NCBI GenBank assembly: GCA_012513595.1
Contig: JAAZBY010000196.1
Coordinates: 1-5,576, forward strand
DNA length: 5,576 bases
Reading direction: 5' to 3'
Source of the DNA: Chloroflexota bacterium
GTDB lineage: Bacteria; Chloroflexota; Anaerolineae; UBA1429
Shown piece after piece: positions 1 to 5,513 of the stretch. The notes beneath the pieces are model-generated. The model was not told where the DNA came from, ran no database searches, and saw only the letters and a list, made by a program, of their open reading frames with translations. The translations under genes and the position numbers were made by a program. Positions within the stretch are counted from its first letter, which is position 1. Each line of letters starts with the position of its first letter.

Positions 1-111
1 GGGCCGATATGGAGTGCGGCGCCCCATCCCTCGCCGGACCTCGGGACAGGTCGCCGCTCTTGCGCGACAAGAACCGCGAAGGTACAGAGCCTCGCCGCCG
101 GGCGGCATCAT

Positions 112-157
112 GACCCCTGGGGTCTACCGGCCGTCCCCGGCCGGGACCCCGGGGGTC
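112..157. repeat. Nested GC-rich palindrome
   Basis: Two near-identical 13-base palindromes, GACCCCTGGGGTC (112-124) and GACCCCGGGGGTC (145-157), stand 33 bases apart in direct order. Between them CCGGCC (127-132) and GGCCGG (139-144) form an inner inverted repeat around a GTCCCC loop. The whole block is nearly symmetrical and could fold either as one long stem or as three small ones. No T-run follows, so a standard intrinsic terminator is unlikely. A double operator or a palindromic repeat element are the other options. Confidence 0.55.
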
Positions 158-227
158 TGAAGGCGGCGAGCCCGACTGCTGCGATCCGGGGGGCTCGCGT
201 CCGTCCGGCCGTGGCAGGCCTTTCGCC

Positions 228-287
228 TTGTCGTGCCGAGCGGAGTCTCCGGACCGGCGGCTCCGCGGACTCCGCTCGGAATGACAA
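228..287. repeat. Imperfect inverted repeat, interspersed-repeat (REP/MITE-like) type
   Basis: A left arm at 228-253 and a right arm at 262-287 pair in 22 of 26 positions around an 8-base loop (CCGGCGGC). The arms contain GCCGAGCGGAGTC and its partner GACTCCGCTCGG, and the right arm ends in GGAATGACAA. From memory, the outer GTCAT-type end with an inner GAGCGnAG-type core resembles small palindromic repeats scattered through intergenic DNA of many environmental bacterial genomes. No transposase gene is present, so any mobility would have to be provided in trans. The location, outside genes and upstream of a promoter, fits such an element. Confidence 0.6.
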
Positions 288-410
288 CGGTCGGGTCGCC
301 GTCTTGCGCCAGGCGCTTCGCCCCGCACTTGCCGCCGACAGGCTCTCCGCCGGGCGGGCGCCAGGGGCTAAAGACCCCGCTGAGCTGCCTCGGCCCCACG
401 GCAGAGGGGT

Positions 411-439
411 TTGTGCTGCTGGACCGTATGGCCTATCAT
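411..439 (+). promoter_or_regulatory. Predicted sigma70-type promoter of the first zinc-ribbon gene
   Basis: TTGTGC (411-416) and TATCAT (434-439) are separated by exactly 17 bases. They match the -35 and -10 consensus at 3 of 6 and 5 of 6 positions. Transcription would begin near 446 and give a leader of about 114 bases before the GTG at 560. The promoter of the paralogous gene (3925-3953) has the same layout, which strengthens both predictions. The call is from sequence only. Confidence 0.5.
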
Positions 440-559
440 CCCGGCGGCATAGGGTGGTGGCCGATATGGTCGCAGGCAGTGAAAACGTCGGGATGTGAGC
501 GGACGCACGCCAACCATGGCCCAACGTCTTGCACTGCACGGCAGCCAAAGGAGGATGGC

Positions 560-1483
560 GTGGAGCCCAGCGCAGCGCAGTGCCCCCGATGCGGAGGAAG
601 CGTCGTGAACCCCACGGTCGGCACGGTGCGGGCCTGCGCCCGCTGCGGCGCCCACGCCCTGATCGACCAGGACGCCCAGGGCGCCATCCTTGCGGTGCCC
701 ATCCGGATGCCGGTCCGCCCCAGGGTCGAGGCCAGCTCCCCGGTGAGCCCGACCGACGCGCCGGCCGAGGCCCGTTCTGTGCCGGACGCCCCGGCCACAC
801 GGGTGACCAGCCAGAGAGCCCCCCGCCCGCGGGGGGATGCCCTCGACGTCTCGGCCAGCCCCCCGGCGAGCCTGACCGACGCGCCGGCCGAGGCCCGTTC
901 TGCGCCGGACGCACCAGCCCCGCGGGTGACCAGCCGGCCGCTACCCCGCCCCCGGGAGGCCGCCGCCTACGTGTACGTGCCGGCAAGCAGCGGAACCAGG
1001 GCCGGGCCCCGGGCGAGCGCCGCCCGCGGCGCCAGCGGCACCCCGGCAGCGGCGATCAACGGGGCGCTGCTGGACCGCATTGAGGCGGTGCTGTCGCGCT
1101 TTGACGCGCTCACTCGCGAGGAGGCCGAGCTCGCAGCGCGGGCAGCGCCGCCGGAGCGGGCACCGAGCGACCCGCAGCCCGCCAGCGGCCAAGGCGGCTG
1201 TGGCGGACTGCTCCTGGGCATCCTGTTACCTGGTGGACTGCTCTGGTGGGCACTACGGGTGAACGCCGGCGGGCTGTGGTGGAAAGTCCTCCTGGCCCTG
1301 TCTTTGGGTGCGCTGATCTTGGTGGTGTACACGTCGCGGAGCCACGCCAAGGCCCTGTCGGCGGCGGAGGCCGAGCGCGAGGCGGCGGTCTCCAAGCACT
1401 CTGCGGCCTTGGCCAGCATCCACGCCCAATCACACGAGGCCATGAAGGAGCTGGTCAAGCTCCTCGACGAGATCCCCGGCTAG
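560..1483 (+). CDS. Zinc-ribbon protein with Pro/Ala-rich linker and two-helix membrane hairpin (paralogue 1)
   Basis: I do not recognise a named family. The 307-residue product opens with a zinc ribbon: C8-P-R-C11 and C26-A-R-C29, each followed by Gly, with 14 residues between the pairs. Such ribbons bind one zinc and usually mediate protein or nucleic-acid contacts. Residues ~58-140 form a Pro/Ala/Arg-rich linker built from two copies of a 41-residue unit. A charged helix (~167-195) follows, then two membrane helices (~217-234 and ~240-257) joined by a tight NAGG turn, then a charged Ala-rich helix likely to form a coiled coil (~262-304). Both ends are probably cytoplasmic. I chose GTG at 560 because AAAGGAGG (547-554) precedes it by five bases and the paralogue starts at the equivalent point. 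An upstream ATG at 233 would translate through an inverted repeat and the promoter. A scaffold or membrane-stress sensor role is only a guess. Confidence 0.85.
   Translation: MEPSAAQCPRCGGSVVNPTVGTVRACARCGAHALIDQDAQGAILAVPIRMPVRPRVEASSPVSPTDAPAEARSVPDAPATRVTSQRAPRPRGDALDVSASPPASLTDAPAEARSAPDAPAPRVTSRPLPRPREAAAYVYVPASSGTRAGPRASAARGASGTPAAAINGALLDRIEAVLSRFDALTREEAELAARAAPPERAPSDPQPASGQGGCGGLLLGILLPGGLLWWALRVNAGGLWWKVLLALSLGALILVVYTSRSHAKALSAAEAEREAAVSKHSAALASIHAQSHEAMKELVKLLDEIPG
731..976 (+). repeat. In-frame 41-codon tandem repeat in the zinc-ribbon protein linker
   Basis: Two adjacent 123-base units (about 731-853 and 854-976) encode the same pattern: TDAPAEARS, then PDAPA, RVTS and PRPR, at matching positions. 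At the DNA level 29 bases are identical (751-779 against 874-902), followed by one difference and nine more matching bases. The outer parts have diverged. The repeat lengthens the disordered-looking spacer between zinc ribbon and membrane. The paralogue at 4078 lacks it. Confidence 0.8.
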
Positions 1484-1544
1484 GCGGACGGTGGCGGAGG
1501 AAAGAGCACCCCGCCGCCGGGCCGCACACACCGGCCGCTGGGGC

Positions 1545-1580
1545 CAGGACGGGTGCCGCCCGGCCTGGCGCCCCGTCCTG
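1545..1580. terminator. Stem-loop between convergent genes, possible bidirectional terminator
   Basis: CAGGACGGG (1545-1553) pairs perfectly with CCCGTCCTG (1572-1580), giving a 9-bp GC-rich stem. A further inner GCC/GGC pairing lies inside the loop. The structure lies between the stop of the zinc-ribbon gene (1483) and the stop of the secreted protein gene (1584-1586), where both transcripts need to end. No T-run follows on either strand, so it may act with another factor or serve as a 3'-end stabiliser rather than as a classic intrinsic terminator. Confidence 0.5.
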
Positions 1581-1583
1581 CGC

Positions 1584-3698
1584 CTAGCGCCCGCGCATGA
1601 TCAGCGGTAGCCGCAGGGGCCCGGAGGGCGCCCCCGATTCGGCGATCATGGTGCGGTACACCAGGTCACCGTCCGGCTCAACATAATGCACCATCACCTC
1701 GTCGTCGGGCAGGATGTCCCACGGCTCGCCCGAGTCGTCGACCGCCTGCCATGAGCACGAATAGGGCACCGCGCCGTCGGGCGTGGCGCTGGAACGGCGA
1801 TACATCGGCGGCCACATCGTCTGCGGGTGGCACCAGACCTCGAGCGCCGTGCTCCACCAGGGGGCGTAGAGCGGCCCGCTGACGGCATCCTTCGCCACGT
1901 CGACCACGCCATAGATGGTGCCCACGCGCACCGTGTTCGTATAGCCGTCGTCAGAGAGAAACGCGGCCCGGTCGCCGGGGACGATGTCGGGCGGGGCGGG
2001 CTGCCAGTCGCAGCAGTCTCCGCCTGACCAGTCGGGCCGGAACCCGTGGCCCCACCAGCCGCCACCGTCGGTCGTCGTGATCGCCGCCGTCGCCTTGACG
2101 GCGCCCAGGGCGCTCGTGACGGTGACGGTAAAGGCGTGCCCCGGCGCATAGATGCCGCCCACGCCGTCGCGCGCGCCGTAAAAGACCTCCATGTAGGGGG
2201 TCATCACCTGGACGCTCACCATGTCGCCGTCCGGCTCCAGGTAGGCGGCGTCGCCACCCAGCCCGCCGACCAGGTCGGCCCGCCCGGCAAAGTCGCACTG
2301 GAAGGCCCCGCCGTTCGCCGGCACCCCCGTGTCGACGGCGATCGTGGAGGGGTCGGTCCACACCTCGCACAGCACGGTGACGGAGGCCGGCGCCAGCGAG
2401 GGGGCCTGGATGGTGCCCTCGATGGTGTCGCGGTCGGCATAGGCCTGGGCGCGGATCTCGCCGACGGGGGCAATGGACGCCGAGAAGGCGCCGGCGGTGG
2501 CCGTCACGGTGTCGCCGGGGAGGATGTCGGGCCGCGCGGGGCTCCAGGCCTCGTTGTGCTCCCAAGAGCGGTACGTGCCAGAGGCGTCGCTCGTCCCGCT
2601 GATAGAGGCCTTGGGCGTTCCCTGGCGGCTGACGGCGATGGTGACGGGCAGATCGGGCATGGTGCGGGCCACGACCTGGTCCGCGTCATAGTTGGCCTTG
2701 ATGAGCATGCCGCCGTTGCCGGGCACGAGGATCGGGTTGGCCACCGGCTGCGTCCAGACGATGCCATCGGTCGACTCAAAGTAGCCGATGCCGCGGCTGG
2801 CGCCCGTGCCGGAGTGGGTCCACATCCGGTAGGTGGCGCCATCGAGGAGCAGCGAGGACACCCCGACCGTGCCGCCGCCCCAGCCGCTGGAGAGGACCGG
2901 GTTGCCGGCGTACTTGGTCCAGGTGATCCCGTCGGGGGAGGTGGCCCGGCCGAGCTTGCCGTCCGCGTGGTACCACATCTCATAGGTGGTGCCGTTCTTG
3001 ATGACGCGCGGCCAGGCCAGGCCCGACGCATCCCACGAGGCGGGGGTGGCCTGGAGGACCGGGTTGCCGGGGTACCTGGTCCAGTGGATGCCGTCGGGAG
3101 AGGTGGCGTAGCCGATGCTGCACTCGGCATAGCCGGCGGTGCAGCCATAGTACCAGCACTTGTACAGGGCGCCATCCTTGATCACCGTGGGGCCGTCGGC
3201 TTCGGTCTCGTCCCAGGAGCCGGCCGGCCCGGAGGGGAGCACGGGGTTGGAGGCGTAGACGTTCCAGTGCACCGCGTCGGCCGAGGTGGCGTAGCCCGTC
3301 TGCCAGGCGCCGCTCGAGCGCCCGGCCGAGTACCACATCCTGTAGAGGCCGGCCTCGGCCAGGACGGCCACCTGGCCGCGGTAGGCGTCATCCCAGGCGC
3401 CGGGGTCGCCGGGCAGCAGCACGGGGTTGAGGGCGTGCTTGGTCCAGGCCTTGCCATCGGCCGAGGTGGCATAGCCGAGGGAGGAGCCATAGCCGTAGAA
3501 GGTGAGGCCGCGGCCCTGGTACCACATCTCATAGTGGCCGGGGCTGCCGATGACGGTGGGGGCGGTGACGCTGAGGCCGTCCCAGTCGGCGCCGGTGGCG
3601 AGGGGGACGGGCGGGTCGGCGCTGGCCGTGAGGGGGGCGATGGCCAGGGCCGCGGACAGTGCCACGGCCAGGGAAAGCTGAACACATCTCGTACGCAT
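1584..3698 (-). CDS. Secreted five-bladed beta-propeller (glycosidase-like) protein with duplicated C-terminal module
   Basis: The 704-residue product is exported. It has a Sec signal peptide (R2, R4, hydrophobic 6-23) with a likely cleavage site after A25-S-A27. Residues ~38-326 contain five repeats of about 60 residues. Each has a Y-x-M-W-Y strand (near 56, 119, 179, 239, 290) and a GYATSxDGxxWTxxxxNPVL strand (near 74, 135, 195, 249, 304), and the first four begin at a Trp-Asp. This is the five-bladed fold shared by GH32, GH43, GH68 and GH130, so a glycan substrate is plausible. Acidic candidates are D38/D40, D103/D104 and E164/E166, but I cannot assign a catalytic triad, and a binding-only role is possible. 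Residues ~331-494 and ~495-684 are two copies of a second module. The end reads LRLPLIMRGR. The ATG at 3698 has AAGGAG (3712-3707) eight bases upstream. An in-frame extension to 4106 would overlap the divergent gene and bury the signal peptide. Confidence 0.87.
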   Translation of the reverse strand: MRTRCVQLSLAVALSAALAIAPLTASADPPVPLATGADWDGLSVTAPTVIGSPGHYEMWYQGRGLTFYGYGSSLGYATSADGKAWTKHALNPVLLPGDPGAWDDAYRGQVAVLAEAGLYRMWYSAGRSSGAWQTGYATSADAVHWNVYASNPVLPSGPAGSWDETEADGPTVIKDGALYKCWYYGCTAGYAECSIGYATSPDGIHWTRYPGNPVLQATPASWDASGLAWPRVIKNGTTYEMWYHADGKLGRATSPDGITWTKYAGNPVLSSGWGGGTVGVSSLLLDGATYRMWTHSGTGASRGIGYFESTDGIVWTQPVANPILVPGNGGMLIKANYDADQVVARTMPDLPVTIAVSRQGTPKASISGTSDASGTYRSWEHNEAWSPARPDILPGDTVTATAGAFSASIAPVGEIRAQAYADRDTIEGTIQAPSLAPASVTVLCEVWTDPSTIAVDTGVPANGGAFQCDFAGRADLVGGLGGDAAYLEPDGDMVSVQVMTPYMEVFYGARDGVGGIYAPGHAFTVTVTSALGAVKATAAITTTDGGGWWGHGFRPDWSGGDCCDWQPAPPDIVPGDRAAFLSDDGYTNTVRVGTIYGVVDVAKDAVSGPLYAPWWSTALEVWCHPQTMWPPMYRRSSATPDGAVPYSCSWQAVDDSGEPWDILPDDEVMVHYVEPDGDLVYRTMIAESGAPSGPLRLPLIMRGR

Positions 3699-3706
3699 GG
3701 GGACCG

Positions 3707-3712
3707 CTCCTT
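3707..3712 (-). promoter_or_regulatory. Ribosome binding site fixing the start of the secreted protein
   Basis: The - strand reads AAGGAG here, eight bases before the ATG whose first base is 3698. It selects this ATG over the longer in-frame extension, and the signal peptide begins exactly at this start. Confidence 0.8.
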
Positions 3713-3809
3713 GCTGAACCGCGGGGCGGCGCCCACGACGGAGCGGGAGGGGACTGGGGCCGGGTGCCGCCCGGGCCGAATGCCCTGGACCTGCCGGGCT
3801 GGCAGACAC

Positions 3810-3818
3810 AGTATAGCA
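3810..3818 (-). promoter_or_regulatory. Predicted extended -10 promoter of the secreted propeller gene
   Basis: The - strand reads TGCTATACT, a TG-N extended -10 element with a 5-of-6 match to TATAAT. No -35 match is seen 16-18 bases upstream; that place is GC-rich and adjoins a G-tract on the + strand. The start would be near 3803, giving a leader of about 105 bases. A small hairpin (CTGCC 3791-3795 with GGCAG 3801-3805) would lie at the very 5' end of the transcript. The extended -10 form can work without a -35, which makes this a reasonable candidate. Confidence 0.45.
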
Positions 3819-3838
3819 CGGGCCGGGCTGCGCGGCGC

Positions 3839-3861
3839 GGGGAGTTGGGGGGGAGGGGGGG
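3839..3861 (+). other. G-quadruplex-capable G-tract in the divergent promoter region
   Basis: The + strand has G4 (3839-3842), then AGTT, G7 (3847-3853), A, and G7 (3855-3861). The two runs of seven can each supply two G-triplets, so four triplets with short loops are available. The tract lies just upstream of the predicted -10 of the secreted-protein gene, covering and extending beyond where its -35 would be, and about 65 bases before the -35 of the divergent zinc-ribbon gene. Confidence 0.55.
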
Positions 3862-3924
3862 CTGCCCGATCGCCACACCCCCGCACACTCAAAAGCACCA
3901 TGCCCGAGGTGACTGAAGAGCAGT

Positions 3925-3953
3925 TTGCGGGCCAGAACGGTGTAAAGTATGAT
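3925..3953 (+). promoter_or_regulatory. Predicted sigma70-type promoter of the second zinc-ribbon gene
   Basis: TTGCGG (3925-3930) and TATGAT (3948-3953) are 17 bases apart, a 3-of-6 and a 5-of-6 match. Transcription would begin near 3960, leaving a leader of about 118 bases before the GTG at 4078. The rest of the 3699-4077 gap shows no gene. The leader contains GGTCGCAGGC (3967-3976), which also occurs in the leader of paralogue 1 (469-478). Confidence 0.5.
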
Positions 3954-4077
3954 CGTCAGTAGAACCGGTCGCAGGCGACCGAGCCGGGGCCAAAGGCGGG
4001 CCCGGGTGCTGAACTGGCGCGTCACAACCACGGACTTGTTGCTCGGCGAAGGCGCAGCGCAGGCGAAGGAGACAAGA

Positions 4078-4644
4078 GTGGAAACCAGGGTCGTGCAGTG
4101 CCCCAAGTGCGGAGGGAGCGTTGAGGACCCCGCGGTTGGCGCGGTGCGGGCCTGCGCCTACTGCGGCGCGCAGGTGCTGATCACCCAGGGCGCCTCCGGC
4201 GCGCCACTGGGGGTGCTGGTGGACATCAAGGCGGACACCAGCTTCCTGGCCAAAGAGCGGGCCAGAGAGCACTTGGCCCAGCGCGAGCTGCGCCTGACGG
4301 CCGAAGCCGAGAGGATCCTGGGGGTGACCGCCTCGCGACTCGACGCCGCCAAGAACCGCGTCCGCAGCAGGGCCCAGCTGCTCGGGGTCGCCATTGGGCT
4401 CGCCGTGGTCGGCCTGTCGGCGGCGCTCGGAAGCAAGGGGCCGTGCGTGGGGCTGCCCCTGGCCGCGATCCTGGGCTGGGGCGCCATGTTCGCATACAAA
4501 CGGTGGAAGGAGCCCCCGGCGTTGGCGCGCGTGCACGGCAAGTACCAGCCACAGATCGACACCGCCCTCGCGGAGCTGGGGGAGACCCGGGCCGAGATCC
4601 GTCGCCTCAACGAGGAGCTGGACGGGCTGGTGAGCCGGGTCTAG
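4078..4644 (+). CDS. Zinc-ribbon protein with two-helix membrane hairpin and coiled coil (paralogue 2)
   Basis: No named family is recognised. The 188-residue product starts with a zinc ribbon, C8-P-K-C11 and C26-A-Y-C29, spaced exactly as in the protein at 560-1483. Over residues 7-46 the two share 27 of 40 residues. In place of that protein's Pro-rich linker there is a charged helix (~57-98, Ala/Arg/Glu-rich), probably a coiled coil. Two membrane helices follow (~101-118 and ~123-140) with a short SKGPC turn, then a C-terminal charged helix (~153-186). Both ends should face the cytoplasm. GTG at 4078 is chosen because AAGGAGA (4066-4072) lies five bases upstream and it aligns with the paralogue's start; an in-frame ATG at 3949 falls inside the predicted -10 box. 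The gene diverges from the secreted propeller gene and converges on the hydrolase gene. A zinc-dependent sensor or scaffold on the inner membrane face is conceivable but not shown. Confidence 0.85.
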   Translation: METRVVQCPKCGGSVEDPAVGAVRACAYCGAQVLITQGASGAPLGVLVDIKADTSFLAKERAREHLAQRELRLTAEAERILGVTASRLDAAKNRVRSRAQLLGVAIGLAVVGLSAALGSKGPCVGLPLAAILGWGAMFAYKRWKEPPALARVHGKYQPQIDTALAELGETRAEIRRLNEELDGLVSRV

Positions 4645-4663
4645 CGCCGGGAGGGCCGGCGCT
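4643..4663. terminator. Perfect stem-loop at the end of zinc-ribbon paralogue 2
   Basis: AGCGCCGG (4643-4650) pairs over all eight bases with CCGGCGCT (4656-4663) around a GAGGG loop. The stem begins inside the TAG stop codon (4642-4644) and ends 18 bases before the stop of the convergent hydrolase gene (4682-4684). As a palindrome it would form in both transcripts. There is no T-run, so it may be a terminator needing a factor, or a 3'-end stabiliser. Confidence 0.55.
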
Positions 4664-4681
4664 TCGGCCGCAGGTCGCCGA

Positions 4682-5509
4682 TCAACCGCGCAGGGCGTCC
4701 TCCAGGAGGCGCACGTAGCACGCCGGGTCGTGCAGCACTCCGGCGTGCCCCACGTTCCCGAGGCTGATGCGGCGCACCGGGCGGCCGAACAGGCGCTCGT
4801 AACGGGGCAGGTCCTTGGGGCTCTGGGTCGGGTCGTTGTCGGCGCTGAGCACGGCCACGCTGCCGGCCCAGCCGCGGTAGGCGGCCGGCAGGACGATGCG
4901 CCTGCGGATGAGGTCGGCGGCCACGGCAAAGTGAGAGATGACGTCCTGGCGCGTCAGCTCCTCGGTCAGGACGCCGCGCAGCACCTCGCTCCACTCGGAG
5001 CGCACGTCCCCCGGCAGGGCCAGGGCGCGGAGCAGGCCGCCGGCCAGGAGGTTCATGACCGTTCGCTCGGGCAGCAGCCGGGCCAGGGCGATGCAGGCCT
5101 GCTCGACGGGCAACCAGGCGCGGCCATAGTCGGCCGGGCCGCTGCTCGTCAGCACTAGGCGCTCGACGGCGGCCGGCGCGTGGGCCAGGTAGGCCTGGGC
5201 CAGCAGGCCGCCGTACGACTGCCCGGCCAGGGCGCAGCGGGCGACGCCCTCGGCCTGCAGGATGGCGTCCAGGGCGGCTAGGTACTCGCCGATGGTGCGC
5301 ACCGGCGGATAGTCCGGGGCGATGACGGTGTGCCGCTCGGCGAGGAGCGTGAGAGAGGCGCAGGCCAGCGCCGCGCGGCGCAGCCCGCCGGTGAGCCACA
5401 GGACCGGCGGGCCCTGGCCGAGGCGGTAGTACCGCCAGGGCAGGCCCTCGACGGACAGGCGCACCGCGTAGGTGCGGGCGAAGCGGGCGATGTCGTCGCG
5501 GACGGGCAC
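4682..5509 (-). CDS. Alpha/beta-hydrolase fold protein
   Basis: This 275-residue protein has the usual size and layout of a single-domain alpha/beta hydrolase. The first core strand and oxyanion loop are VLWLTGG (~36-42), with GG where many relatives have HG. The nucleophile elbow is G96-Q-S98-Y-G100. The acidic residue is D224 or, more likely, D226 in VLSADNDPT, and the base is H255 in GHAGVLHDP. The full Ser-Asp-His set is therefore present and an active esterase, lipase or C-C hydrolase is likely, but the substrate cannot be read from the sequence. The region ~125-205 is the helical cap. There is no signal peptide, so it should be cytoplasmic. The start is a GTG, supported by AGGAGGTG on the - strand (5521-5514), a near-perfect Shine-Dalgarno site. 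It converges on the zinc-ribbon gene with 37 bases between stop codons. Confidence 0.88.
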   Translation of the reverse strand: MPVRDDIARFARTYAVRLSVEGLPWRYYRLGQGPPVLWLTGGLRRAALACASLTLLAERHTVIAPDYPPVRTIGEYLAALDAILQAEGVARCALAGQSYGGLLAQAYLAHAPAAVERLVLTSSGPADYGRAWLPVEQACIALARLLPERTVMNLLAGGLLRALALPGDVRSEWSEVLRGVLTEELTRQDVISHFAVAADLIRRRIVLPAAYRGWAGSVAVLSADNDPTQSPKDLPRYERLFGRPVRRISLGNVGHAGVLHDPACYVRLLEDALRG

Positions 5510-5513
5510 GAGG

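Larger units (their letters stand above)
1..559. other. Intergenic region without a supported gene
   Basis: No convincing coding region is seen here. Frames stay open for long stretches only because the sequence is GC-rich. The translations are Arg/Pro/Gly-rich, carry no recognisable motif, and run through palindromes and a promoter. Two inverted-repeat structures (112-157 and 228-287) and a promoter for the downstream zinc-ribbon gene (411-439) lie inside. A further weak stem-loop sits just upstream of the promoter: ACCCC 374-378 pairs with GGGGT 406-410, and CTGCC 385-389 pairs with GGCAG 400-404. The first ~110 bases could be the tail of a truncated upstream gene, since one frame ends in TGA at 108-110 and another at 158-160, but neither product is recognisable. 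Confidence 0.6.

Noticed and set aside
2..469. An 11-base direct repeat GGCCGATATGG at 2-12 and 459-469
   Set aside because: It is short and isolated, with no flanking similarity beyond the word; treated as chance.
233..559. Upstream extension of zinc-ribbon paralogue 1 to an ATG at 233
   Set aside because: The extension would be translated through an inverted repeat and the predicted promoter, and has no good ribosome binding site. GTG at 560 has AAAGGAGG five bases upstream and matches the paralogue's start.
555..608. ATG at 555, just after the AAAGGAGG site, opening a 17-codon frame
   Set aside because: There is no space between the Shine-Dalgarno site and the ATG, and the frame stops at once. 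The GTG at 560 has workable spacing.
731..976. Possible CRISPR array from regularly spaced similar blocks
   Set aside because: There are only two units, they are in frame within a gene, and the intervals between them are coding and also similar.
108..986. A 292-codon - strand frame opposite the leader and zinc-ribbon linker
   Set aside because: The Pro/Arg/Gly-rich repeats are the antisense reflection of the linker duplication, and the frame runs through the 228-287 palindrome.
2046..3962. A 638-codon open frame on the + strand opposite the secreted-protein gene
   Set aside because: It is antisense to a gene with a signal peptide, five clear propeller repeats and a good ribosome binding site. 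Its own product is Gly/Ala/Arg/Val-rich without domains. High GC content keeps the frame open.
3699..4106. N-terminal extension of the secreted protein to 4106
   Set aside because: It would overlap the divergent zinc-ribbon gene and both promoters and would hide a typical signal peptide that starts at the ATG at 3698.
3889..4929. A 346-codon open frame on the - strand across the second zinc-ribbon gene
   Set aside because: It crosses two supported genes out of frame and shows no domain; the zinc-ribbon gene on the + strand and the hydrolase frame explain the region.
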